Below the pieces are notes generated by a model, which saw only the letters and a program-made list of their open reading frames with translations, did no database searches and had not been told where the DNA came from. 64,000 bases of DNA, taken from NCBI RefSeq assembly GCF_042680885.1, contig NZ_JBHUEO010000001.1, positions 1 through 64,000 of the forward strand. Reading direction: 5' to 3'. Shown here piece by piece: positions 26,095 to 34,900 of the stretch; position 1 is the stretch's first letter, and each line of letters opens with the position of its first letter. This DNA is from Siminovitchia sediminis. Its GTDB lineage: Bacteria > Bacillota > Bacilli > Bacillales > Bacillaceae_C. The position numbers and the translations under genes are program-made.

Positions 26095-26517
26095 TCACTC
26101 TTCCGGATACCTCTCTTTCAATGACTGAATAGAGCTGTTAATAAGTTTTTTCAGTACAGCCACATCAATGTCTGCGAGCTTGTTAATATAAACGCAAGAT
26201 TTACCGCTTGTATGTTTTCCAAAGCTCTCCAGTAATTTTTCCTTCGCGGGGTCACATGCGGACAGATACAAGCTGATTTTGGCTTTGCGCGGTGAAAACC
26301 CGACGAGCGGGGCATCCCCTTCATGGCCCGATGCATATTTGTAGTGATAAGAACCAAACCCGATAATACTGTCTCCCCACATTTTTGCTTCGCAGCCGCT
26401 TGCCTCTGTAAAAATATCCAGCAGCTGATAGGCATCTTCCCGCTTTTTTGGACTTTCTACCTGTTCTATAAATTGTATGACACTGTTGTCATTTGGCTTC
26501 GTTTTTAATTCGTACAT
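26095..26517 (-). CDS. DUF1801 domain protein
   Basis: A 140-residue soluble protein of the DUF1801/YdhG-like family, some members of which are called iron chaperones on weak grounds. Signatures are SPKKREDAYQLLDIFTEASG, MWGDSIIGFGSYHYKYASGH and VGFSPRKAKISLYL. The ATG at 26517 follows GGAGG by eight bases. Two upstream methionines in the same frame have no ribosome site. Conserved basic and aromatic residues suggest ligand binding, but function is not established. Confidence 0.85.
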   Translation of the reverse strand: MYELKTKPNDNSVIQFIEQVESPKKREDAYQLLDIFTEASGCEAKMWGDSIIGFGSYHYKYASGHEGDAPLVGFSPRKAKISLYLSACDPAKEKLLESFGKHTSGKSCVYINKLADIDVAVLKKLINSSIQSLKERYPEE

Positions 26518-26611
26518 AGCGCCGGCCTCCATTTTTTTCATCTTTGCTCTTTCTATTTAGTCTATAATAAGAGAAGTAAGAATTCTATACTAATACTAAA
26601 GGAGGGGCCAT

Positions 26612-26803
26612 GTGGATGCGGAGATGCAATCGGTTTTAAAAAATCAGCAACTGGTGATAAGGATGTCAACCCTTGCAGGAAAAACGGTGAAATGGGTATG
26701 GGAACCATTGCTTGAGAATGTAAGACATCCCGCACCTCATCGCTTGTCAAGGGTTGCCGGAGTGTCTAAAAAAAATCCAATGAAGGATTTTTCGGAAGTA
26801 TGA
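26612..26803 (+). CDS. Possible small protein, 63 residues
   Basis: A GTG six bases after GGAGGGG (26601-26607) opens a frame of 63 codons beginning VDAEMQSVLKNQQLVIRMST and ending KKNPMKDFSEV. The well-placed ribosome site is the main support. The sequence is not recognised and may be the remnant of a larger gene. The rest of 26518-26909 shows no gene. Confidence 0.3.
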   Translation: MDAEMQSVLKNQQLVIRMSTLAGKTVKWVWEPLLENVRHPAPHRLSRVAGVSKKNPMKDFSEV

Positions 26804-26909
26804 GAAGCGTGACCAAGGATGCCGAGTTAAGGGGCCTGAAATTTGATTGAACTGGATGAAAGCACCAAATATAAGAAGAAGTGGTTGAAATCGGGATAAG
26901 GGGGATCTC

Positions 26910-28334
26910 ATGAAAAAGTTCATTGCGTTTTTAGTTATGTGTATATTTTGCGGCTATTTTTTTCCGGCGGACGCCCGTGCCGAAAGTCCTTTAAACAAGC
27001 AGCGTTATTCCATTTTATTTGAGGATCATGCTGTTCCCCGCTCTTTTGAGGAACAGGTCAAACGTGCAGGTGGAGAGGTGATATACACCGTTTCGGAAAT
27101 TGGATTTGCTCAAGTGGAGGCACCAAGTGAAGTGTTTGGTAAATTAAAAGGGCTTCCCGGTATAAGTGCGGCCAATCCAGCGATAGCCTGGAGCCTTCCG
27201 GAGACTCTACAAATCAAAGGCAACAGCGGATACCCGGAAAACGCCCCGCTTTGGGATTTGCAATGGGATATTCAGCGCATCACGAAAAACGGTGAAAGCT
27301 ACCAGCTGGGTACAGGCTCTCATGATGTTGTAGTCGGCATCATCGACTCGGGAATCGACCGGGACCATCCGGATTTGGCAAAAAACCTTCTCCCCGGTTC
27401 GAAAAACTTTGTCCCTGCGGGGGGATATGCCGGAACGGAACCTCAGGAAAAAGGAGATCCGGAAGCGTTTGATGACTTGACCGGACATGGTAGCCATGTG
27501 GCAGGAGCCATCGCAGCCAATGGAGACATGCTTGGTGTAGCCCCGGATGTCGGCATTCGTTCTTATCGTGTATTTGGCCAAAGCGGCGCAGAATCAGCCT
27601 GGATTTTTGATGCCGTAGTAACGGCGGCAAACGATGGTGTTGATGTCATCTCCATGAGTCTGTCCGGTTATAACATCAAAGGGCAGATCTTTTATACCAA
27701 CCCGGAGACAGGGAAAAAAGAAAAGCTTGGAAGTCATATTGCAGATTACAAGGCCTATCAGCGTGCTGTTAAATATGCGGTCAAGAAAGGTGCTCTTGTT
27801 GTAGCCGCAGCCGGAAACGAAGGGCTAAACGCCACGAACAAAAAAGAAGTCCTGGAATATGTAAATTCACAACTCAGCCCATATGGGCTTCATGCAGTTG
27901 GAGCAGGGTTTCAAGTTCCAGGAACGATTCCGGGCGTTGTTGTTGTTGCCGCTACTGGTCCAAAGGATGTGCTCGCCAGCTATTCCAATTACGGCCCCGG
28001 ATTTGTGGACATTGCAGCTGTAGGGGGCGATGGAAGGCTGTATTTGCAATACATGCTGGAAGGCCGCCTGGAAGATTACATGGAAAAGCGTTTATATGAG
28101 AAGGAATACAACTTAAGTACCAGCCATAACGGCGATCATTATTGGCATGTCGGGACCTCAATGGCTACTCCCAAAGTGGCAGCTGCAGCTGCACTTCTAA
28201 TTGATCAGTACGGCAAGATGACACCATCTGAATTGGAAAAGTTATTATATCAAAAGGCTGTTGATCCGGTAAAAGGCCTGGAGAAAAAGTCTTTTGGAAA
28301 CGGACATTTAAACGTTTATCAGGCATTGCAATAG
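26910..28334 (+). CDS. Secreted subtilisin-like serine protease (S8)
   Basis: A 474-residue protease with a signal peptide (MKKFIAFLVMCIFCGYFFPA, cleavage near DARA), an I9-like propeptide (about 33-95) and a peptidase S8 domain. The catalytic triad is visible: Asp146 in GIIDSGID, His193 in GHGSHVAG and Ser417 in GTSMATP. The oxyanion asparagine lies in VAAAGNEG. It would be secreted and matured by propeptide removal. The length is above the classic 380-residue subtilisins because of an insert around residues 255-310. It stands alone, with GGGGGAT before the ATG and a terminator after. Confidence 0.92.
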   Translation: MKKFIAFLVMCIFCGYFFPADARAESPLNKQRYSILFEDHAVPRSFEEQVKRAGGEVIYTVSEIGFAQVEAPSEVFGKLKGLPGISAANPAIAWSLPETLQIKGNSGYPENAPLWDLQWDIQRITKNGESYQLGTGSHDVVVGIIDSGIDRDHPDLAKNLLPGSKNFVPAGGYAGTEPQEKGDPEAFDDLTGHGSHVAGAIAANGDMLGVAPDVGIRSYRVFGQSGAESAWIFDAVVTAANDGVDVISMSLSGYNIKGQIFYTNPETGKKEKLGSHIADYKAYQRAVKYAVKKGALVVAAAGNEGLNATNKKEVLEYVNSQLSPYGLHAVGAGFQVPGTIPGVVVVAATGPKDVLASYSNYGPGFVDIAAVGGDGRLYLQYMLEGRLEDYMEKRLYEKEYNLSTSHNGDHYWHVGTSMATPKVAAAAALLIDQYGKMTPSELEKLLYQKAVDPVKGLEKKSFGNGHLNVYQALQ

Positions 28335-28347
28335 AAAGTTTGCCGGA

Positions 28348-28382
28348 AGAAACCACTTTTTTTGGTGTGGTTTCTTTTTTTT
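28348..28382 (+). terminator. Terminator after the S8 protease
   Basis: AGAAACCAC pairs with GTGGTTTCT, followed by eight T. Confidence 0.88.
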
Positions 28383-28500
28383 GCTAAATTTATAGGAAAT
28401 AAATCCTGTAATCCAATTGTCATATTTCCTCTATAAATGTAAAATTAAGAGACTGATAGTAAATTTTTACTGTATTGCCGAAAAATATAAAAGAGGAAGT

Positions 28501-29958
28501 ATGAGAGAAGTGGTCAAATGGAAAACGCCGGCTGGGTGGATCATCTTTATCATAGGGTTTTTCCTAGTGATAGGAGGGATTGGCCAGTTTGTAAGTGCCT
28601 CGATCAAAACAAAAGGCCAGGAAGACAGTCAAATAAATGAACAAGATGTAACTATCGTTCCTATTGATTCTCATATCAGTAAGAGAATCACAACCAAGCA
28701 AGGGGAACAATATACATATGTTATTGAGAGCCCTGAGTTAGCCGGCGAAGAAACTAACCGGTCCATCAATCTATGGATAACAGAGCAGATCGAAACATTT
28801 CTAACAGATGTCAGGGAAACTCCATCGGAAATAGCGGGACATTCCGAACTTCATTTGAAGATGGAAGTTCTTCCAAATACAGAAACGTATTACACTTTGG
28901 TATTTAAAATCTACACCGACTTTGGTGGGGAAACTGGCCGTCACTTCGTGAAAGCTTTTAATATAGACATAGAGAAAGACCAGTTTTTGACTATCGGAGA
29001 AATGTTTGATCTGGCAGGAAAGGGTGAACATTTTGAAACAGCTGTTTTGGATGAGCTCCATCAGAATCAAGAGATTCAGGAAGCTGTAAATGTTGAAGCC
29101 TTAAAGCAATGGATTCTGGAGCCGGAAAGCTGGGAATGGTCTTTAGACCTGGAAGAATTTACGTTATACATAGACGAAGCAGACCTTTTTTCCGGATTTG
29201 CGCAAGTAATAGAGGTACGTGTTCCTATTGAAAAACTCTATTTTATTCTCCACGAAGAGATGGAATCTTTTTTGGATATGCCCTATGAGCAAAAGCAGGA
29301 AATGGCAAACATCATTCAACTGGAACAAATGAAACGGAACCCGGAGGGGAAGTATGTGGCCCTTACTTTTGATGACGGGCCAAAACCTGAAGTCACTCCC
29401 GGAATATTGGAAACGTTAAAGAAGCATCAAGCGAAAGCTACCTTTTTTATGCTTGGAAAGCAAGTAAACAACCATCCGGAGCTTGCCAGAAAAGTAGTCG
29501 AAGAGGGGCATGAAATTGGGAATCACTCCAAAAGTCACCCGAATTTAGCTAAATTAGGTCCAAGCCAAATTAAGGCGGAAATGGAGTACACGAAAAAAAA
29601 GATAGAAGAGGCTACAGGTGTAACGCCATATTTGATCCGGCCACCATATGGAGCCTACAATGATTATCTTATTCAATATGCCAAAGATCATGGCAGTCCG
29701 GTCATTTTATGGTCTGTAGATTCCTTAGATTGGAAGATTCGCAATGCCTGGTCTGTGAAGTATAAAATCGAAAACGGAATATCTCCTGGAGGGATCGTTC
29801 TTATGCATGATATCCATTCGACGACCGCCGACGCGCTTCCGCATCTGTTATCTCAACTGGCAAAAGAAGGATATCAATTTGTTACAGTTTCTCAATTACT
29901 CCAGTGGCAAGAGCAGACGGGGACAGGACCTCATTTTGGCATAGTAAAAAGCAGGTAA
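28501..29958 (+). CDS. Polysaccharide deacetylase with N-terminal DUF3298-like domain (PdaC-like)
   Basis: A 485-residue membrane-anchored enzyme. After one N-terminal helix (GWIIFIIGFFLVIGGIGQFV) comes a DUF4163/DUF3298-type region (about 60-270). The NodB deacetylase domain (about 285-470) carries TFDDGPKPEV with the metal aspartates, the HEIGNHSKSHPNL metal histidines, RPPYGAYND and VLMHDIHSTTA. The layout matches Bacillus PdaC, which deacetylates N-acetylmuramic acid in peptidoglycan. The ATG at 28501 has GAGG only four bases before it. The GTG at 28510 is an alternative. Confidence 0.9.
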   Translation: MREVVKWKTPAGWIIFIIGFFLVIGGIGQFVSASIKTKGQEDSQINEQDVTIVPIDSHISKRITTKQGEQYTYVIESPELAGEETNRSINLWITEQIETFLTDVRETPSEIAGHSELHLKMEVLPNTETYYTLVFKIYTDFGGETGRHFVKAFNIDIEKDQFLTIGEMFDLAGKGEHFETAVLDELHQNQEIQEAVNVEALKQWILEPESWEWSLDLEEFTLYIDEADLFSGFAQVIEVRVPIEKLYFILHEEMESFLDMPYEQKQEMANIIQLEQMKRNPEGKYVALTFDDGPKPEVTPGILETLKKHQAKATFFMLGKQVNNHPELARKVVEEGHEIGNHSKSHPNLAKLGPSQIKAEMEYTKKKIEEATGVTPYLIRPPYGAYNDYLIQYAKDHGSPVILWSVDSLDWKIRNAWSVKYKIENGISPGGIVLMHDIHSTTADALPHLLSQLAKEGYQFVTVSQLLQWQEQTGTGPHFGIVKSR

Positions 29959-29966
29959 TCTTGACA

Positions 29967-29990
29967 GGGCAGCATATGCTGCTCTTTTTT
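29967..29990 (+). terminator. Terminator after the deacetylase
   Basis: A GGGCAGCATATGCTGCTC palindrome is followed by six T. Confidence 0.85.
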
Positions 29991-30075
29991 GTTTTAAAAT
30001 AGTAAATAGTTGGAAGTTTGTAGATTTGGAGTGTAAATGTTTCGTAAACATTGCCGATTCCACAACTTTTGAACT

Positions 30076-30116
30076 AGGTTAACTTTCTGGTTTATGGTAT
30101 ATTTATCCCATACAGT
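30076..30116 (+). promoter_or_regulatory. Candidate promoter of the five-gene operon
   Basis: No good sigma-A promoter is seen before 30218. Two alternatives exist. AGGTTA at 30076-30081 and TGGTAT at 30095-30100, 13 bases apart, resemble a sigma-B pair. CATACAGT at 30109-30116 fits the sporulation sigma-E -10 pattern, with a poor -35. Both are inference. Confidence 0.3.
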
Positions 30117-30217
30117 CTAACTTTCCCACTCCCGGCAAAGGTCCAAGCTTATTTTTTTATGGATCGGTGATGCAATCATTACATTTTTAAGCTGTGAAGA
30201 GGCAAGGAGGTGAGAAC

Positions 30218-30691
30218 ATGAGACGGCCATTGATTAATGTAAAACAAGATATAAAGTTAGATACTAAAATAACAACTGCGAGCAGAACAAAGGTGGAATC
30301 CGGAGTGATGCTTGATAAAAGACTAAGACAAAAACGTTCAAAGGCTTATATTGAGGCTGTAACTCAATTGGATGCAGGCGGCATTACGACAACCCAATCC
30401 AAAAAGGAAGAATTACTTAACGCGATAAAAAATGAATTTCCAGATCTGGAACCGTACCAATATCCTCTGGGGATTATTGCCAAATGTTATTTGGGCCATC
30501 CGTTTGAAGTTCATACATTGGATATTTCATTAGATATCATCAGGCATTATAAACAAGGAGAAAGTCTTCCAAACCAAATGGATCGGGGAAGAAGCCTTGC
30601 GCTCCACCCAAGCTATGAATTTATAGAAATCTTTTCTGACACATTACGTGCAGTAGGCAAAAGTGGGAATGTTTCAGTTATAAAGGGGTGA
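30218..30691 (+). CDS. Unknown protein A of the Ycf46-like AAA operon
   Basis: A 157-residue soluble, largely helical protein that I do not recognise. It opens with a basic stretch (DKRLRQKRSKAYIEAV) and has a conserved-looking core PLGIIAKCYLGHPFEVHTLD followed by IIRHYKQGESLP. The ATG at 30218 follows AAGGAGGTGAG, an almost perfect ribosome site. The longer frame from 30194 lacks one. Its stop codon sits in GGGGTGAA, at the start of the next gene. It is the first gene of five on one transcript. Confidence 0.75.
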   Translation: MRRPLINVKQDIKLDTKITTASRTKVESGVMLDKRLRQKRSKAYIEAVTQLDAGGITTTQSKKEELLNAIKNEFPDLEPYQYPLGIIAKCYLGHPFEVHTLDISLDIIRHYKQGESLPNQMDRGRSLALHPSYEFIEIFSDTLRAVGKSGNVSVIKG

Positions 30692-30702
30692 AAAATGAAA
30701 AA

Positions 30703-32400
30703 ATGTCAGAAAGAATTATACATACTGCCGATTTAAGACAAATAGAAAATGCCTTGCATTCTTTGGGAAATGATGTAGCTTATGTTTCTGATCAAGTCGG
30801 CTACGTGGAAGCAGAGGTACAGAAGACAAAGGATCATTTGGACCAGTTAATCCATGAGTTTCAAGAGTTCATTCGAAAAGACCAGTTGGAAAAGAACATC
30901 CACTTGGCAGAAACCCGCTTAGTCAAAGTCCGACAGGAAATTGAAACAAATTTTGGACATTATGGTGAGGTGCGGCGGCGTGCTGCAGGCATCCTTCAGG
31001 CAGTGGACGTAAGCATAGTAAAAAAACAAACGATTGAAAACTCCACAGAAGAACAAATGCTTGCGGCACCCCGCTATTGGCTGGCGCCAGCCCTTATTGC
31101 TCTTGCATCTTGGCTGAATAATAATAAAGAGCTGGCTGACAAAGCATTATTGGAGGCGCTGCGCAGAGATGACGAAAAAACATCGCTGTTTTTTGCCTTG
31201 GTTACCCGCAGGGGAGCAAGGTACAAGGCAAGCAGAGAATGGCTGGACCGGTACTTCGGGTTACAGGACCCCCATTCCTTGGAACGAGAGATCGTTATAT
31301 TAATAGACGGATTTACCAATGGAATTTTTGGACCCGAAGCACGGGCAAAAACCGGAAAGGAAATAGAATCCTGGATTGAGGAACTCTCTTCAAAACCTGG
31401 TTTTATTGAAGATCAGCACGAACAGTGGAAAGTAGCGCTGGAGTCAAAACTCCCCCACATGGATGAAGATGCCTATCCTTATTTAAGGCAATACAGCCCT
31501 ACATGGCCTCAATTGGAAACAAGTCTTCGGGGCGCAAAATTACATAAGATTATTCATGAGTATTTTCATGATATATTTGATAAGGACATTACTCCTGCCA
31601 AAAGCATTGCTTACGCAGTCGATGCACTGCTGGATACGCTGGTTTCCAAGTTTGATGATGAGGAACTGCCGCTGCGCCAGGATGAACGCCTATTATCACT
31701 GATTATTGAAGAAAATGGAGACAAACAGGCAGCGCAGCAGTTATTCGATAATGAAAAAACCTTGAAAGAGCGCGTATCGTTTACTCAATTGTTAACTAAT
31801 TTTGCTATGCATCCAGATACTTCAAATGCATCTTTGGCTACCCAGAAGTTCTCTATTGCTGTTTCCAAAGACTGGATCAGAAGTGCACATGGTGATATCA
31901 CTGCAGAGAATCGAAGCCAAGTACCTATTGACATCGAGTTATCGATAGACAGTTGGCGAGGGATATCCAGAGATGGGTCCAATGAGGAGCAACTGGCTGC
32001 TTCTCTTGAACAGGAGATCATTACTCGTAAAAACAATGCAATGAATCAGGTTAAGCTAGATATCAAGCATTGGGCAGCTCTTGCAGGCGGAGTTCTTTTT
32101 ACATTTATGGGAATTGGAACACCATTCCTGTTTGTTTTTGCATTGTTCTGTTTCATCTATTTTTATAAGGGGCAAAAAGGACTTCAAACTCGCAAAGATC
32201 AGATTCATGCAGAATTTGAGAAGCTGCTGACTCACTGTACAGAGGTTCTGCGTGCATCGTTAGCGGAAATTGTCGATTGGAGAAAAGAATATGCCGATGA
32301 GGACGCCTATTCCGAAAATGTAACTGAATTTTTAGATGAATTTTCTTCAGAACAATACACTTTTTCCAGCTATGATTCGGCACGGGCTGTAGTTCAATAA
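30703..32400 (+). CDS. Large membrane-anchored helical protein B of the AAA operon
   Basis: A 565-residue protein of unknown family (570 if the overlapping GTG at 30688 is used). The N-terminal 100 residues are predicted coiled coil (VGYVEAEVQKTKDHLDQLIH, QEFIRKDQLEKNIHLAETRL). A helical middle includes LAPALIALASWLNNNKELAD. A hydrophobic hairpin (LAGGVLFTFMGIGTPFLFVF, ALFCFIYFYKG) near residues 450-485 would anchor it in the membrane. A charged C-terminal helix follows. No enzymatic motif is seen. It recalls a scaffold or membrane-remodelling adaptor. GTG 30688 overlaps the previous stop, so translation is probably coupled. Confidence 0.75.
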   Translation: MSERIIHTADLRQIENALHSLGNDVAYVSDQVGYVEAEVQKTKDHLDQLIHEFQEFIRKDQLEKNIHLAETRLVKVRQEIETNFGHYGEVRRRAAGILQAVDVSIVKKQTIENSTEEQMLAAPRYWLAPALIALASWLNNNKELADKALLEALRRDDEKTSLFFALVTRRGARYKASREWLDRYFGLQDPHSLEREIVILIDGFTNGIFGPEARAKTGKEIESWIEELSSKPGFIEDQHEQWKVALESKLPHMDEDAYPYLRQYSPTWPQLETSLRGAKLHKIIHEYFHDIFDKDITPAKSIAYAVDALLDTLVSKFDDEELPLRQDERLLSLIIEENGDKQAAQQLFDNEKTLKERVSFTQLLTNFAMHPDTSNASLATQKFSIAVSKDWIRSAHGDITAENRSQVPIDIELSIDSWRGISRDGSNEEQLAASLEQEIITRKNNAMNQVKLDIKHWAALAGGVLFTFMGIGTPFLFVFALFCFIYFYKGQKGLQTRKDQIHAEFEKLLTHCTEVLRASLAEIVDWRKEYADEDAYSENVTEFLDEFSSEQYTFSSYDSARAVVQ

Positions 32401-32413
32401 GGAGGAGAGTAAC

Positions 32414-32620
32414 TTGTCTGCAATGAATGGTCAACAGAATGGCCTATTAAATCGAAATAAGGATAAAGAAAAAGATAGTGCGAGTCAATCCCGGTTTCAG
32501 GAAGCTTTCCGGGAATTGGAGAAAGAAACAACCAATGATGCCCTTGCAACTCAATTTCCCGACTGGGATTTAAAACCTCCTGGTAATCTTGTAAAAAGAA
32601 GGCGTACCAGCCTGCTATGA
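32414..32620 (+). CDS. Small unknown protein C of the AAA operon
   Basis: A 68-residue highly charged protein starting at TTG, eight bases after GGAGG at 32401-32405. The N-terminal half is Asn/Lys/Asp/Ser-rich and probably disordered. The C-terminal part reads ATQFPDWDLKPPGNL and ends KRRRTSLL. That tail resembles the end of the next product (RRRRNILL). Its stop overlaps the start of the next gene by four bases. Confidence 0.7.
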   Translation: MSAMNGQQNGLLNRNKDKEKDSASQSRFQEAFRELEKETTNDALATQFPDWDLKPPGNLVKRRRTSLL

Positions 32621-33165
32621 AGATCCCGAAACATTACTCAGAGTGGGTCGATTGTTTGGATGTTGTAAAAGAAGGCACAAATGACCAGGCAGTTATTGAG
32701 TGCATGGAAAAAGGGTCTATTGAGTGGAGCAGAGGCGTTGCAGAAAGAATTACCCAGCGTTTATATGAAACATTTGAACATCGAATCAAAAGAACATCAG
32801 ATCTCCTGCAAAAAGATTTGAATCGTTGTAATGGCAATGAAACCGAGATGGTGAAGGCCCTTTTGTCGGCACGCAAAAGGCTTGCTTTGCTGAAGAGGCT
32901 TGCGCAGCTGGAGGCATTTCCGGAAAATGTAAGGGAATCACTTGCTGCATCGTTGGAAGAATATGCAAAGAATACCCAGGAGTCACTGGAAAAAAGTGCG
33001 CTAAGCGATAGAACCGGCCGCTTGCGAATGCTCATTAAAAACAATGCTGTTACAAAATATGATGAGGGAGGAAGCCCATTGGAAGCTTCGGCAGAAAGCC
33101 AGACAGCTGGAATAGAGAAAGGCTCTGCAATCAGTTTTAGAAGGAGAAGGAATATTTTGTTATGA
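32617..33165 (+). CDS. Unknown protein D of the AAA operon
   Basis: A 182-residue helical protein not matched to a known family. Residues about 1-130 are charged helices (WSRGVAERITQRLYETFEHR; LLSARKRLALLKRLAQLEAF), followed by a low-complexity Ser/Glu/Ala linker and the tail SFRRRRNILL. The ATG overlaps the previous stop (ATGA) and the stop overlaps the next start (ATGA), so it is translationally coupled on both sides. Confidence 0.72.
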   Translation: MKIPKHYSEWVDCLDVVKEGTNDQAVIECMEKGSIEWSRGVAERITQRLYETFEHRIKRTSDLLQKDLNRCNGNETEMVKALLSARKRLALLKRLAQLEAFPENVRESLAASLEEYAKNTQESLEKSALSDRTGRLRMLIKNNAVTKYDEGGSPLEASAESQTAGIEKGSAISFRRRRNILL

Positions 33166-34724
33166 ATGATTTAAAAACATGTTTAGATACGTTTGAAAGA
33201 TATTTAAAAGCTCGTATTCCTTTCATTTCCATCAGAACATCTGAAAGATCCCGAGCATTGGAAATAGCGGCACAAATTGCTCATAAACTGACAATCCCTG
33301 TGTTCTTCCATACGATCTCCCAAGGAACAAGGGATATTGTAACGAATCGCCTTGTGAATGACGATCGGTCGGTAATGGGGGGCTTGGACTACGCAAGTGA
33401 AAAAATCAGCCAGCAGCAAAACTTAACGTTTATTTTTACAGAAGTACAAGATATCGAGGATGATACCCCAACCGCCCGCCAGTTTCAGGATCTTGCCATG
33501 CTGGCAACGGAAACGGGTGGAAGCATCGTTGTTATTACAAATAAGCCTGTTTGGGGACCTCTTCAAAGGCACGGCATGTCGATCACGCTTGCCCCTCCAA
33601 ACGAAGATGAAATGCTAAAAATTATTCAAGACCAGATTTCTCCATACCGAAGTGAGATTTCTATTGAGTGGGGAGAAGAGGAGGAGAAAAAAGCTGCAGC
33701 CATATTAGCGGGAATCAGCCAAATTGAAGCAGAAAACGTAATTGCTACGCTGCTCGCAAATGGTTCCATTTCCAATGATGATTTAAAGGAACTCATGCAT
33801 GCAAAAGATAGAATATTTGCCGATATTTCCGGCATTGAAAGAGTAGTAGTTCGTGAAGACTACCAGATCGGAGGCCTGGAAGGGCTCAAAAAGTGGCTTG
33901 GAGCAAATGAAAAGCTTTTGACGGCAGATCTAAGGGAGCGGGGCATCCGGCCTCCCAGAGGCATTTTGCTGGTAGGAGTTCCGGGTTGCGGTAAGTCCCT
34001 ATCCGCTAAAGCCATTTCTTCTCTTTGGAACTTGCCTTTATACCGATTAGATTTGTCAACCATTCACGGGCAATATTTGGGTCAAAGTGAAGGGCGCTTA
34101 AAGGAGGCACTTTCAACAGCTGACCATGTAGCTCCTTGTGTATTATGGATTGATGAAATTGAGAAAGGACTTGCAGGAGCAATTGGTGGAGGAGATGGCG
34201 GAACTTCCACAAGGCTCGTCGGCCAATTTTTGTACTGGCTTCAAGAGAGTCCTGCACGTGTGTTTGTAGTGGCTACAGCAAATGATGTATCCAAGCTTCC
34301 TCCGGAATTACTGAGGCGGGGACGTTTTGATGAGCTGTTTTTTGTTGATCTTCCTTCCGCACAGGAAAGAGCCGAAATTATAAATATTTATGTTCAAAAG
34401 GGATTAAATTATGATATTAATCCAAGCTTGCTGGAGAAATTGGTGCAATTATCCGAAGGGTTTGCCGGGGCTGATATTGAAGCAGCGGTCCGTGATGTCG
34501 TAAAGCAAGCCGTTGTGAAAGGCGACGATTCCATTACAGACCAGACATTTATCAGATTTTTTGAAAATGTGGTCCCTCTTTCTCAAACAAGTCCTGAGCA
34601 AATAGATCAAATTCGCAAATGGGGTATGGAACGGGCAGTACCCGCAGGGAAACCGTTTGAGGAATCCTCTTCCGATCAAGAACAATATTTAAGGAAAAAA
34701 GGGCCGAGGACTGTTTTAGTATAA
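33162..34724 (+). CDS. Ycf46-like AAA+ ATPase
   Basis: A 520-residue AAA+ protein whose order of motifs matches the Ycf46 group known from cyanobacteria and algal plastids. An N-terminal degenerate P-loop-like domain (about 1-220; FIFTEVQDIED, GSIVVITNKPVWGPLQ) precedes the active AAA module. Walker A is GVPGCGKS (272-279), Walker B ends in D331-E332, sensor 1 asparagine lies in VATAND (about 374), and arginine fingers lie in RRGRFDE (385-391). A sensor-2-type GFAGADIEAAVRD follows. The tail RKKGPRTVLV echoes those of proteins C and D. It is last in the operon, with a terminator at 34738, and is likely the motor acting on its partners. Confidence 0.88.
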   Translation: MNDLKTCLDTFERYLKARIPFISIRTSERSRALEIAAQIAHKLTIPVFFHTISQGTRDIVTNRLVNDDRSVMGGLDYASEKISQQQNLTFIFTEVQDIEDDTPTARQFQDLAMLATETGGSIVVITNKPVWGPLQRHGMSITLAPPNEDEMLKIIQDQISPYRSEISIEWGEEEEKKAAAILAGISQIEAENVIATLLANGSISNDDLKELMHAKDRIFADISGIERVVVREDYQIGGLEGLKKWLGANEKLLTADLRERGIRPPRGILLVGVPGCGKSLSAKAISSLWNLPLYRLDLSTIHGQYLGQSEGRLKEALSTADHVAPCVLWIDEIEKGLAGAIGGGDGGTSTRLVGQFLYWLQESPARVFVVATANDVSKLPPELLRRGRFDELFFVDLPSAQERAEIINIYVQKGLNYDINPSLLEKLVQLSEGFAGADIEAAVRDVVKQAVVKGDDSITDQTFIRFFENVVPLSQTSPEQIDQIRKWGMERAVPAGKPFEESSSDQEQYLRKKGPRTVLV

Positions 34725-34737
34725 TGAAGCAGATGAA

Positions 34738-34770
34738 CTTGTGGAGAGTCAGCCTCTCTGCAAGTTTTTT
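34738..34770 (+). terminator. Terminator of the five-gene AAA operon
   Basis: CTTGTGGAGAG pairs with CTCTCTGCAAG with one mismatch, and six T follow. It separates the operon from htpG. Confidence 0.85.
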
Positions 34771-34900
34771 AATATATGGCTGCAGTCGTTTCTGGCTTTT
34801 GCGAATCATTGACATAAACGGATCTGTATGTTATTTATTTGAATGATTAGCGCTCGAACAGGCAGAGTGCCAAATGATGCTGAGGAAAGGGGACTTTCAA

